Source: Mycolicibacterium tusciae (lineage in GTDB: Bacteria; Actinomycetota; Actinomycetes; Mycobacteriales; Mycobacteriaceae). Taken from it: DNA of 64,000 nucleotides. Each line of letters starts with the position of its first letter. The stretch's first letter is position 1. The stretch is taken from NCBI RefSeq assembly GCF_002086795.1, contig NZ_MVIM01000019.1, positions 1-64,000 on the forward strand. The letters are read 5' to 3'. This document shows, piece after piece, positions 50,099 to 58,503 of the stretch. The position numbers were made by a program, and so were the translations under genes. The notes beneath the pieces are model-generated. The model was not told where the DNA came from. It worked only from the letters and a program-made list of their open reading frames with translations, and ran no database searches.

Positions 50099-50656
50099 TC
50101 AGCGCGTCAGCATGATGTCGAGGAAGCGTTCGCGCCGCGCGGCGCCTCGGGCGCTGGGTTTCGCCCCGGACAGATGCAGGAAGCCGATTCCGACCGCAAA
50201 AGTGGCGGTTGCGCGCAGGTCAGCCTCCTCGGCATCGAACCCGTAGTCGAGAAATGCCTGCCGCACCGCGGCAAGGACACGCCGGTCCGCGGCGCGGACG
50301 CTGGCGGCCACCCCCTCGTCGGTGCGGGCCCATTCCCGCATTGCGCGCTCCAGCGTCCAATGCCGAGCGTCAACCAGCGTTGTCATCATTTGCGAGAGCC
50401 GCTCCCGGGCAGGCGCGTCGTTCGACGCGCCGAAGTGGCGCCGTTCCTCGTCTCTGGAGGCGCCCCACGCGTCGACCAGCGCGACGCGATAGCTCGCGAT
50501 ATCAGCGAAATGCCAGTAAAAGCTGCCTTTGGTGACGCCCAGGCGGGTGCACAACCGGTCAACCTTCAGCGACTTGATACCTTCTTCGGCAAGGACCGCA
50601 TAGCCGGCCTGGAGCCAGTCCTCCACAGCCAGGCGAGTGGCGCGAGCCTTTGCCAT
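50099..50656 (-). CDS. TetR-family transcriptional regulator
   Basis: A 185-residue regulator with the HTH at residues ~10-55 (AVEDWLQAGYAVLAEEGIKSLKVDRLCTRLGVTKGSFYWHFADIASYRVAL), including the classical FYWHF recognition-helix end. The open frame extends to 50719, but ATG 50656 (MAKARATRLAVEDW) gives the normal short lead into the HTH. It ends 62 bp before the flavin monooxygenase gene in the same direction, with the palindrome between them. It likely represses that gene and the nitroreductase. Confidence 0.88.
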   Translation of the reverse strand: MAKARATRLAVEDWLQAGYAVLAEEGIKSLKVDRLCTRLGVTKGSFYWHFADIASYRVALVDAWGASRDEERRHFGASNDAPARERLSQMMTTLVDARHWTLERAMREWARTDEGVAASVRAADRRVLAAVRQAFLDYGFDAEEADLRATATFAVGIGFLHLSGAKPSARGAARRERFLDIMLTR

Positions 50657-50929
50657 AACCAGAAGCCTACGGTGCCAATGGCCGGTCATGTCGGCATCGA
50701 CACCAGACAGAATGTTCACAGGAATCTCGCCGACGCCGCCGGTCGGACTTTCTCCTCGCGCTGGTCACATGTTTTACTGCACACGCGACAACTGAAATTT
50801 TCTCGGTCCGCTCCATGGGCCACAGGGCTCAGTCGAGCGGGCACGACAACGCAGCAATCCGCTGCGCTGTCGATGACGATTGCTTGATCGTGGGAAAAGC
50901 GGAAACCGGAAGATGGATGGGTTTGCAGT

Positions 50930-51907
50930 ATGAGCTTCATTGACAAGATTCGACGTCCCTGGGCGCGCCGGCTCACCATGGCTGCCGTAGCGGCGGCCCT
51001 GCTGCCAGGCGTAGTGGGCCTCACGGGGCAGTCTCCGACCGCCGAGGCGTTCTCTCGGCCCGGTCTGCCGGTGGAGTACCTCATGGTCCCCTCGCCGTCG
51101 ATGGGCCGCGACATCAAGATCCAGTTCCAGAAGGGAACCGGGTCGAAGGCTGTGTACCTGCTCGACGGTCTGCGTGCCCGCGACGACTTCAACGGGTGGG
51201 ACCTCGAGACCCAGGCGTTCGAGTGGTATTTCGACACGCCGTTGTCCGTGATCATGCCCGTCGGTGGCCAGTCCAGCTTCTACTCCGACTGGTATGCACC
51301 GGCCTGCGGCAAGAGCGGCTGCCAGACCTACAAGTGGGAGACGTTCCTGACGAGCGAGCTGCCGAACTGGCTGGCCTCCGAACGCGGAGTGTCCACGACG
51401 GGCAACGCTGCCGTCGGTCTGTCGATGGCGGGCAACTCGGCGATGATCCTCTCGGTCTATCACCCCCAGCAGTTCATCTATGCCGGGTCGCTGTCGGCCT
51501 TTCTCAACCCGTCCGAGGGCCAGTGGCCGTTCCTGATCAATATGGCGATGGGTGACGCCGGCGGATACAAGGCCAACGACATGTGGGGCCCGACCGAAGA
51601 CCCGAACAGCGCGTGGAAGCGCAACGACCCGATGCTGCAGATCCCTGCGCTGGTGGCCAACAACACCCGCCTGTGGGTCTACTGCGGCAACGGAACGCCC
51701 AACGAGCTCGGCGGCGCGAACCTGCCCGCTACGTTCCTCGAGGGTCTGACCATCCGGACCAACGAGACGTTCCGCGACAACTACATCGCCGCGGGCGGCA
51801 ACAACGCCGTGTTCAACTTCCCGCCCTACGGCACGCACAGCTGGGAGTACTGGGGTCAGCAGCTTCAGGCGATGAAGCCCGACCTGATCTCGCACCTCGG
51901 TAGCTGA
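50930..51907 (+). CDS. fbpB: Antigen 85 mycolyltransferase (FbpB-like), secreted
   Basis: A 325-residue secreted esterase-fold enzyme that transfers mycolic acid between trehalose monomycolates and to arabinogalactan. A signal peptide occupies residues 1-40 (twin Arg region, hydrophobic core MAAVAAALLPGVVGL, cleavage before FSRPGLPVEYL). The nucleophile is the Ser of GLSMAGNS (residue 165, about 125 in the mature form). The fibronectin-binding/disulfide segment is ACGKSGCQTYKWETFLTSELP, and the catalytic His is in GTHSWEYWG. Segments such as GLSMAGNSAMIL and NNTRLWVYCGNGTPNELGGAN look closest to Ag85B among the Ag85 proteins I remember; a definite A/B/C choice needs alignment. A strong terminator follows. 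Confidence 0.94.
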   Translation: MSFIDKIRRPWARRLTMAAVAAALLPGVVGLTGQSPTAEAFSRPGLPVEYLMVPSPSMGRDIKIQFQKGTGSKAVYLLDGLRARDDFNGWDLETQAFEWYFDTPLSVIMPVGGQSSFYSDWYAPACGKSGCQTYKWETFLTSELPNWLASERGVSTTGNAAVGLSMAGNSAMILSVYHPQQFIYAGSLSAFLNPSEGQWPFLINMAMGDAGGYKANDMWGPTEDPNSAWKRNDPMLQIPALVANNTRLWVYCGNGTPNELGGANLPATFLEGLTIRTNETFRDNYIAAGGNNAVFNFPPYGTHSWEYWGQQLQAMKPDLISHLGS

Positions 51908-51915
51908 CGGTTCGC

Positions 51916-51958
51916 AAGGTCCCCGACACTCGGCTTGCCCGGGTGATCGGGGACTTTT
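51916..51958 (+). terminator. Intrinsic terminator after antigen 85 gene
   Basis: GTCCCCGA (51919-51926) pairs perfectly with TCGGGGAC (51947-51954). An inner stem joins 51927-51933 to 51939-51945, with a 5-base loop and one bulged A, and TTTT follows at 51955-51958. It begins 9 bp after the stop codon. A canonical rho-independent structure. Confidence 0.8.
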
Positions 51959-52002
51959 GCGTTCCCCTACCTTCGGTGTGGGCCCAGATGAGAATGAGTT
52001 CC

Positions 52003-53001
52003 ATGTCTGAAGTCAATGCGTTGGTCGCACACCAGGACGCCGAGGGCTCCATCACGCTGCGGCACGAGGTCGTCGACGCGTCCTTCCTGCCCGATGGCGA
52101 TGTGCAGATCGCCGTCGAATACTCGGGGATCAACTACAAGGACGCCCTGGCCATTACGCCGAAGGGGGGAGTCGCGCGGGAGTACCCGCTGATTCCGGGC
52201 ATCGACGTCGCCGGAACCGTCACCTCGAGCTCGTCCACCGAATTCGCGGTGGGTGACCGCGTCGTCGCCCACGGTTATGACATCGGCACCGGTCGCCACG
52301 GCGGCTACGCGGACACCGCGCGCTACCCCGCCGACTATCTGGTGAAGCTCGACGAGTTGACGACCGCCGAGGCCGCGGCTATCGGCACGGCGGGATTCAC
52401 TGCGGCCATGAGCGTCAATGCAATTCGCGCGGCGGGTGTACAGCCGGCCGACGGCCCGATTCTGGTTACCGGTGCGACGGGCGGGGTCGGCAGCGTCAGC
52501 GTCGATCTATTGGCCGGACTCGGGTACGAGGTGGTCGCGTCGAGCGGTAAGGCCGAAGCCCACGACTGGCTGATGGAACTGGGCGCCACGCAGGTGATCG
52601 GTCGGCTCCCCGCAGAGGGGGAGAAGGTACGGGCGCTCGGCAAGTCGCAGTGGGCCGGCGTCGTCGACAGCGTGGGCGGCGACACCCTGGCCTACGCATT
52701 GAGCACGTTGAATTACGGTGCGATCGCAGCGATCTCAGGTCTGGCCCGGTCGGCTGACCTACCGACGACGGTGATGCCGTTCATTCTGCGCGGCGTAACC
52801 CTGGCCGGCATCGACTCGGTACAGCTGCCGATCGGGGCGCGTCGCGACGTGTGGCGTCAACTCGCGGGCGAACTCAAGCCGCGTCACCTGGGCAGTATCA
52901 CCAAGGACGTCTCGGTGCTCGAAGCGCCGCACACGCTGCGCACGATCATCGGCGGCGGCGTCACCGGCCGCACGCGAGTCGTCGTACACGACGGATTCTA
53001 G
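52003..53001 (+). CDS. Acrylyl-CoA reductase-type NADPH oxidoreductase (AcuI/YhdH family)
   Basis: A 332-residue zinc-independent MDR protein with DVQIAVEYSGINYKDALAIT and IPGIDVAGTV in the N-domain, and ILVTGATGGVGSVSVDLLAGLGYEVVASSGK (NADPH site) and GVVDSVGGDTL in the Rossmann domain. The NYKDAL and GATGGVGS patterns mark the YhdH/AcuI subgroup, which reduces acrylyl-CoA or related enoyl compounds. Several ATG codons precede (51988, 51994); 52003 gives MSEVNALV, but the exact start is uncertain. It is distinct from the FadB4-like gene at 8620-9591. Confidence 0.87.
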   Translation: MSEVNALVAHQDAEGSITLRHEVVDASFLPDGDVQIAVEYSGINYKDALAITPKGGVAREYPLIPGIDVAGTVTSSSSTEFAVGDRVVAHGYDIGTGRHGGYADTARYPADYLVKLDELTTAEAAAIGTAGFTAAMSVNAIRAAGVQPADGPILVTGATGGVGSVSVDLLAGLGYEVVASSGKAEAHDWLMELGATQVIGRLPAEGEKVRALGKSQWAGVVDSVGGDTLAYALSTLNYGAIAAISGLARSADLPTTVMPFILRGVTLAGIDSVQLPIGARRDVWRQLAGELKPRHLGSITKDVSVLEAPHTLRTIIGGGVTGRTRVVVHDGF

Positions 53002-53078
53002 TTTGACGACGAACGTGGGTTACCCGCACGCATTTTGCGCATGAGGCGTGCTTCAAGTCCACACTCGACGAACTGAAC

Positions 53079-54290
53079 CTACTTCAGTTCGGACGACGAC
53101 AGGCCCAGCAGCCGACGGGCAACCACCAGCTGCTGAATCTGCTGTGTGCCCTCGAAGATGTCGAGGATCTTGCTGTCGCGGGCCCACTTTTCCAGCAGCG
53201 TCTGCTCGGAATAGCCGACGGTGCCTGCCAATTCGACGGCCTTGAGCGTGATGTCACTGGCGACGCGGCCGGCCTTGGCCTTGCCCATCGACGCTTCCTT
53301 GGAGTTCGGGATGTTGTTGTCGGCCTGCCACGCAGAGCGCACCATCAGCAGATACGCCGACTCCCAATCGGACTCCATCCGCAGGAACTCGGCGGCGGGC
53401 GCGCTCTGCGCGTGCGAGGGCTTGTCGTAGGAGATCTCCACACCGGCTTCGGTGAGGATCTTGCGCAGCTCCTCGAGTGCGGCACGGGCGATGCCGACGG
53501 CCATCGCGGCAACGACGGGCCGGGTGTTGTCGAACGTCTCCATGACGCCCGCGAAGCCCTTCTCGACCTCGACGTCCGGGCTGCCGAGCAGGTTTTCCTT
53601 CGGGATGCGCGCGTTGTCGAACCGGATGGCGGCCGTGTCGGAGGCCTTGATGCCGAGCTTGTCCTCGAGGCGTTCGACGGTGACGCCGGGGTGTTCGCGC
53701 GGCACGATGAACGACTTGATCGCCGCGCGGCCCATCGACTTGTCCAGGGTCGCCCACACCACGATGTGGGTGGCGCGCGATCCCGCGGTGACATAGATCT
53801 TCTCGCCGTTGATGACGTACTCGTCGCCGTCGAGCTTCGCCGTGGTCGTCACCGCGGCCGAGTCGGACCCGAAGCCCGGCTCGGTGATCGCCATCGCCGC
53901 CCACACGTCCTTGCCGAGCTTGTCGAGCTGTTCACGAGTCGCCACGCTGGAGATCGCGGCGTTGCCGAGGCCCTGGCGCGGCACCGACAACATCAAAGCC
54001 ACGTCGCCCCAACTGACTTCCATCACGTTGAGCACGGCCGACATGTTGGCGCCATTGTGGTTGACGTCTCTGGCTTCTCCGGCCGCGAACGCTTCGGCGC
54101 CCGCGAAGGCGATGGCGTTGGCGCCCGAGATACCCTCGAAGAGTGTGGCCAGCGTGTCGAGTTCGACCGGGTACTCGTGTTCCCGCAGATCCCACTTGCG
54201 TGAGATCGGCCGCAGCATCTCGGCGGCGCCGTTGTGCGCCATGTCGATCACTGCTTCGAGCTTCTTCGGCAGTTCCAGATTGATTGCCAT
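53079..54290 (-). CDS. fadE23: Acyl-CoA dehydrogenase FadE23-like
   Basis: A 403-residue ACAD flavoprotein. FAD contacts are in AMAITEPGFGSDSAAV and YVINGEKIYVTAGSRATHIVVWA, and the substrate region is VERLEDKLGIKASDTAAIRFDNARIP. The C-terminal domain has ELAGTVGYSEQTLLEKWARDSKILDIFEGTQQIQ. The FEGTQQIQ motif holds the usual FAD/NAD-region residues, with the catalytic Glu nearby. It follows fadE24 after 21 bp, as in M. tuberculosis (Rv3140-Rv3139). The pair may form one heteromeric enzyme, as known for several mycobacterial FadE pairs. It converges with the AcuI-type gene. Confidence 0.9.
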   Translation of the reverse strand: MAINLELPKKLEAVIDMAHNGAAEMLRPISRKWDLREHEYPVELDTLATLFEGISGANAIAFAGAEAFAAGEARDVNHNGANMSAVLNVMEVSWGDVALMLSVPRQGLGNAAISSVATREQLDKLGKDVWAAMAITEPGFGSDSAAVTTTAKLDGDEYVINGEKIYVTAGSRATHIVVWATLDKSMGRAAIKSFIVPREHPGVTVERLEDKLGIKASDTAAIRFDNARIPKENLLGSPDVEVEKGFAGVMETFDNTRPVVAAMAVGIARAALEELRKILTEAGVEISYDKPSHAQSAPAAEFLRMESDWESAYLLMVRSAWQADNNIPNSKEASMGKAKAGRVASDITLKAVELAGTVGYSEQTLLEKWARDSKILDIFEGTQQIQQLVVARRLLGLSSSELK

Positions 54291-54311
54291 GATTCGACTT
54301 TCGTTAGAAGA

Positions 54312-55709
54312 CTAGATAACGACGACACCCTCGGCGACGCCGATCGCCCGCAGATCGCGGTACCAGCGTTCGACCGGGTGTTCCTTGGTGTAGCCGTGGC
54401 CACCGAGCAGTTGCACTCCGTCGAGTCCGATCTGCATGCCTTTGTCGGCGCCGAGTCGCTTCGCCAGCGCCGCTTCCCGGGCGAACGGCAGACCCTGGTC
54501 GGCGCGTGCGGCACCGCGCCAGGTGATCAATCGCAGACCGTCGAACTCGATCGCGATGTTGGCACACATGAACGCGACCGCCTGCCGGTGCGCGATCGGT
54601 TCACCGAATGCATGCCGCTCCTTGACATATGGCACCACGTAGTCGAGCACCGCGTGCGCCGTGCCGACCGCCAGCGCGGCCCAGCCGAGGCGGGACAGCG
54701 CGATGGCCTCCGAATAGTCCTGATCGCTGGCCCCGCCCTCGCCAAGACGAGCCGACAGCGGAACGATGACGTTCTCCAGTTCGACCTGTCCGAGAGCGGC
54801 GGCGCGGATACCCATGCTCGGGTCCGCCTTGACGGATACGCCGCGTGACGACGATTCGACGATGAACAGCGCGGGCTTGCCGTTGAGTTGTGCTGCCACA
54901 ATGAATAATTCGGCGTTCGCGGCGGCGGGCACCAATGACTTGACGCCGTCGAGACGGTAGCCGCTCGGGGTGCGCACCGCCGTCGTCTTCAGCGCGGTCG
55001 GGTCGAACAGGGGGTGCGGCTCGGAGATCGCCACGCACGCCTGCGGCACATTCTCGCCGGCGAACTCCTTCAGGTAGGTCGCCTGCTGGTCGGCGCTGCC
55101 CCAGTGCGTGAGGGCCGACGCGACGCCTGCGGGCGCCAGGATCGGCAGCGCGAGTCCCATGTCGCCGTAGGCCAGCGCCTCGGCTACGAGCACATTGGTG
55201 ACGGCTGCGCGATGGGCGGCGATTCCGTCGAAGTCCTCGGGAATGTTGATTGCCGTGATACCGAGTTCGGTGGCCTTGGTGACGAGATCGGGTGGATAGG
55301 TCGCGGACTCGTCGGCGTCGTGGGCCGCGGGGCGCATCACTTCCTCGGCGAACTCACCGAGCGTGTCGACGATCATCTTCTGCTCGTCGTCGGGAGTCAG
55401 GTCGAAGTAGTCAGAACCGCTCTTCTTCAGCCGGGTCGGCCCGCCCTGGGCGCCGGATGCACGCTTGAACTGACGGCTCGCGGCGCCGGCGACCGAGAAC
55501 ACCTGCTTGACGCCGTACTGCAGACCGCGGTTCAGCGGCTCGCGCAGCTTGTAGCGGTCGAGGAACTCCTGACCGACCAGTGGGGTGACCAGCGCCAGAC
55601 CCAGCTCGGTCGCGGTGCGCTTGCGCCTGCGCATACCAACCGAGCTTTCCTTGCCTTTGCGCTTGGGCCGCGGTGAAGATCCGCTTTTCGACGGCAGGCT
55701 TTCGGACAT
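54312..55709 (-). CDS. fadE24: Acyl-CoA dehydrogenase FadE24-like
   Basis: A 465-residue ACAD homologue with a ~95-residue N-terminal extension (basic KRKGKESS, RRRKRTATELGL, then a helical stretch) ahead of the ACAD core, which begins near SGSDYFDLTPDDEQKMIVDTLGEF. The core shows CVAISEPHPLFDPTAL and ELENVIVPLSARLGEG, and ends LLGGHGYTKEHPVERWYRDLRAIGVAEGVVVI. The usual EGT..IQ end motif is replaced by AEGVVVI, so it is probably the partly degenerate partner of FadE23. Two operator-like palindromes lie 43-87 bp upstream. Confidence 0.9.
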   Translation of the reverse strand: MSESLPSKSGSSPRPKRKGKESSVGMRRRKRTATELGLALVTPLVGQEFLDRYKLREPLNRGLQYGVKQVFSVAGAASRQFKRASGAQGGPTRLKKSGSDYFDLTPDDEQKMIVDTLGEFAEEVMRPAAHDADESATYPPDLVTKATELGITAINIPEDFDGIAAHRAAVTNVLVAEALAYGDMGLALPILAPAGVASALTHWGSADQQATYLKEFAGENVPQACVAISEPHPLFDPTALKTTAVRTPSGYRLDGVKSLVPAAANAELFIVAAQLNGKPALFIVESSSRGVSVKADPSMGIRAAALGQVELENVIVPLSARLGEGGASDQDYSEAIALSRLGWAALAVGTAHAVLDYVVPYVKERHAFGEPIAHRQAVAFMCANIAIEFDGLRLITWRGAARADQGLPFAREAALAKRLGADKGMQIGLDGVQLLGGHGYTKEHPVERWYRDLRAIGVAEGVVVI

Positions 55710-55751
55710 TTCAACTGCCTCGCTTAGAAAGATTGACGTTCACATTTCCGG

Positions 55752-55796
55752 AACTGACTCCAGAGTAAGGTATGCGAACTGACTCACCAGTAAGTT
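55752..55796. promoter_or_regulatory. Two tandem operator-like palindromes upstream of fadE24-fadE23
   Basis: Site A, AACTGACT-CCAG-AGTAAGGT (55752-55771), and site B, AACTGACT-CACC-AGTAAGTT (55777-55796), are direct repeats 25 bp apart. Each is itself an imperfect inverted repeat (AACTnACT / AGTnAGTT). They lie in the promoter region of fadE24. The arrangement is typical of a TetR or FadR-like repressor binding cooperatively; the regulator is not identifiable in the window. Confidence 0.6.
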
Positions 55797-55823
55797 CGGT
55801 AGGAATGTTGCGTAGTTCACACG

Positions 55824-57257
55824 TCAGACCGTGGCCAGGAGCTCGTCGAATGCGGCCTGCATGCACTCGGCGTAGTGCGCGGGGTCTGGTAGTGCGTCGC
55901 GGTCCGCGGTGACGCCCATCGAGACGGTTCCGTTGTAGCTCGCAATGACGTGGAACAGGTTCAAGCCCGCGATCAACGGCCCCAATCCGGTGACCCGGAT
56001 CAGGCGTGCGCCGTTGAAATAGATCGGCACTTCAGGTCCGGGCACATTGCTCAAGTTGGTGTTGGCGATCGGCGGACTGCTGAAGGGTAGCGCCGACGCC
56101 GCTTTGATGGTCAGACCGAGCAGCGTGGTGGGAACGAGGCCGACGAGCTCCATCAGCCGGTTGGTGTTGGACGTATCGGAGTTCTCACGAAACGCGGATG
56201 CCTCGGCCACGATCGACACGAGCCGCTTGTGTGGATCCGACATAGTCGTCTGCAGCGACTGCAGTCTGCCGAACAACCGGTTTCCGCCCGCCCCTTTCTC
56301 GCTGGAATCCCGTATCGACGCGGGGCACGCAGTGAGGAGTGTCTCTTCCGGCAACTCGTCATGGTCTTCGAGGTAGCGCCTCAACGCCCCGCCGACATAA
56401 GCCACCGCGACGTCGTTGATCGTCGCCCCCGGCACGGTCGATTTGATGCGCTGGAAGTCGGCGAGGTCATGGAACCGAGCCTCGAAAACCCGGTGGGGAG
56501 AAGCGGACCCGTTGAACCGAGTGGTCGGGGCGAATAAGGACGGCGGGTCGCCACCGAGCGCCGCGGCGACGCCACCGGCCACCTTGGCGGGCAGCCCGGC
56601 GACCTGGCGGAACGCCTTCAGCGCACTTGGCACGACGACGCTGCCCGCGCGCATTGGATACTGCGCGATATTGACCGCGGTCTTGGACACCAGAGTGGAT
56701 GTTGACGGCAGTTCGTCTGGCTCCCAGGGTGTTTCGGGAGGTGCGGGGCGAGGACCGTCGGGTGCGAGATCGTGCAGGGCGGCCAGCAGCTCGACACTTT
56801 CCATGCCGTCGGCGGCGCAGTGGTGCAGTTTCACGCCGACCGCGAACGATCCCGGCGGGACACCGGGCACCGAGTTGAGTCCCTCGATGACGGTCATCTC
56901 CCACGGCGGACGACGCAAGTCGATCTGCCGGGCGTGGATGCGCGCGATCTGGATGCACAACTGACGCCAGTCTCCTGGCTGCGGCAGCGCAATGTGGCGG
57001 ACGTGGTACTCGAGATCGAAGTTGGGGTCGTCCACCCAATACGGCTTGTGCAGGCCGCCGGGGAGTTCGGTCAGCCGCCGCCGAAATGTCGGCGCGAGGT
57101 GCAGTCGGCTGTCGACCTCTTCGAGGATGCCTTTGAAGGTGACCCGCCCGCCGGGCGCCGTCGCCGGGTCGTAGATCAGCAGCATCTGGATCTGCATCGG
57201 AGTCTCGGGACGCTCGGCGCGCAACATCATGTCATCGGTCCAGCTCAGCTGCTGCAC
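55824..57257 (-). CDS. Wax ester synthase/diacylglycerol acyltransferase (WS/DGAT, Tgs family)
   Basis: A 477-residue acyltransferase making triacylglycerol or wax ester from acyl-CoA. The catalytic HHxxxDG is HHCAADG (His145, His146, Asp150). Other family marks are PPWEMTVIEGL before it, NDVAVAYVGGALRRYL in the middle, and NTNLSNVPGPEVPIYFNGARL near the C-terminus. The frame is open to 57317, but GTG 57257 follows GAGGGGAG and gives the typical short lead VQQLSWTDDMMLRAE, so it is preferred. Confidence 0.92.
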   Translation of the reverse strand: MQQLSWTDDMMLRAERPETPMQIQMLLIYDPATAPGGRVTFKGILEEVDSRLHLAPTFRRRLTELPGGLHKPYWVDDPNFDLEYHVRHIALPQPGDWRQLCIQIARIHARQIDLRRPPWEMTVIEGLNSVPGVPPGSFAVGVKLHHCAADGMESVELLAALHDLAPDGPRPAPPETPWEPDELPSTSTLVSKTAVNIAQYPMRAGSVVVPSALKAFRQVAGLPAKVAGGVAAALGGDPPSLFAPTTRFNGSASPHRVFEARFHDLADFQRIKSTVPGATINDVAVAYVGGALRRYLEDHDELPEETLLTACPASIRDSSEKGAGGNRLFGRLQSLQTTMSDPHKRLVSIVAEASAFRENSDTSNTNRLMELVGLVPTTLLGLTIKAASALPFSSPPIANTNLSNVPGPEVPIYFNGARLIRVTGLGPLIAGLNLFHVIASYNGTVSMGVTADRDALPDPAHYAECMQAAFDELLATV

Positions 57258-57335
57258 GGATGCTCCCCTCTGAGCAGAATCGATCGACGCGACGGCGTCA
57301 TCACATGATGACGCCATTCGAACTCAGATATCGGG

Positions 57336-58112
57336 CTATCGGAGACGCGCGAGCACAGCGTCGTGCAGCTTCCCGTTGGTGGCGATAGCGCTTCCACCGT
57401 GAGGGCCCGGCTGCCCCGCGACGCTCGTGAACGTGCCGCCCGCCTCCCGCACCAGAATGTCGAGGGCGGCCAGGTCCCACAGCTTCACCTCCGGTTCGAC
57501 GGCGATGTCCACGGCGCCCTCGGCGACCAAGCAGTAGGACCAGAAGTCGCCGTAGCCGCGAACCCGCCACACCTCGTCGGTGAGCTCCAGAAACCGTGGG
57601 CGCAATCCGTCCCACCCGGTGGTGAGATCGGAGTACGTCAGGCTCGCCGAGGCGATGTCGTCGACGCCGGACACCGAGATGCGCCGCGTCTGCCCGCCGA
57701 ACGACGCGAACGCGCCCTCGCCGCCGCCGGCCCACCAGCGCCGGTGCAGCGCGGGAGCGCTGACGACACCCACCACGGGCACGCCGTCGTCGAGCAACGC
57801 GATCAACGTGGCCCACACCGGAACGCCGCGGACGAAGTTCTTCGTACCGTCGATGGGGTCGACGACCCACTGGCGGCCGCTGAAAACCGCTGTGCCGCCG
57901 AACTCTTCACCGAGCACGACGTCGTCCGGCCGGTGCGCCGCCAGCGCCTCGCGGACCAGCTCTTCGACCGAGCGATCGGCATCCGTCACGGGAGTGAGGT
58001 CCGGTTTCGTCTCGACCCGCAGATCCAGCGCGCCGAAACGAGCCAGCGTCTGCGCGTCGGCGGCGTCGGCCATCTGCAGCGCGAAGGCAAGGTCATCGCC
58101 AACGGTCGTCAT
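57336..58112 (-). CDS. hisN: Inositol monophosphatase-family phosphatase, HisN-like (Rv3137 homologue)
   Basis: A 258-residue Mg-dependent phosphatase with LTPVTDADRSVE, the metal-site GEEFGGTA, the signature WVVDPIDGTKNFVRGVPVWATLIAL, and the C-terminal KLWDLAALDILVREAGGTF. The position near fadE23/24 and fprA matches Rv3137, reported as the histidinol-phosphate phosphatase of mycobacteria; the his biosynthesis genes are elsewhere. ATG 58112 is 23 bp from the divergent small membrane-protein gene. Confidence 0.9.
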   Translation of the reverse strand: MTTVGDDLAFALQMADAADAQTLARFGALDLRVETKPDLTPVTDADRSVEELVREALAAHRPDDVVLGEEFGGTAVFSGRQWVVDPIDGTKNFVRGVPVWATLIALLDDGVPVVGVVSAPALHRRWWAGGGEGAFASFGGQTRRISVSGVDDIASASLTYSDLTTGWDGLRPRFLELTDEVWRVRGYGDFWSYCLVAEGAVDIAVEPEVKLWDLAALDILVREAGGTFTSVAGQPGPHGGSAIATNGKLHDAVLARLR

Positions 58113-58135
58113 GCAACACGTCCTACCATGTCGGT

Positions 58136-58498
58136 GTGTGGGAAATCGCGATGGTCCTGGTCATGCTCGGGGTGCTCGTCGCCATCGCCGCCCCCTGGAT
58201 CATGAGACGGCGCGGGGCAGGCAGCGACTGGGTGCACGGCCAGCTGCTGGTCACCGGCGTCAGTCCGCGACCCGAGGACGTCACCGGCGAGCAGTTCGTG
58301 ACGATCACCGGGGTCATCAACGGCCCGACGGTCAACGAGCATGTGATCTACCAGCGCATGGCGGTCGACGTCGACCAGTGGCCGACGATGTCTACGCTGT
58401 TTCCCGTCGTGTACTCGCCCAAGAACCCTGACAACTGGCGATTCGCGCCGACCGCGGCCCCGCCGCAGCCACCCCCGCCGGGGCCCGAGATCTACTAG
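58136..58498 (+). CDS. Small membrane-anchored hypothetical protein
   Basis: A 120-residue protein: one N-terminal hydrophobic segment (EIAMVLVMLGVLVAIAAPWIM) followed by basic RRR, a compact domain (DWVHGQLLVTGVSPRP..QFVTITGVINGPTVNEHVIYQRMAVDVDQWPTM) and a Pro-rich end. It is probably anchored with the C-terminal domain outside, judged from the N-terminal topology. The start is GTG 58136, divergent from the hisN-like gene and convergent with fprA 5 bp away. Family not recognised. Confidence 0.75.
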   Translation: MWEIAMVLVMLGVLVAIAAPWIMRRRGAGSDWVHGQLLVTGVSPRPEDVTGEQFVTITGVINGPTVNEHVIYQRMAVDVDQWPTMSTLFPVVYSPKNPDNWRFAPTAAPPQPPPPGPEIY

Positions 58499-58503
58499 CG
58501 GCT

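Noticed and set aside
53002..53078. Terminator between the AcuI-type gene and fadE23
   Set aside because: Short inverted repeats (for example GCACGC/GCGTGC) are present, but there is no T-run and the loop is long; evidence too weak.
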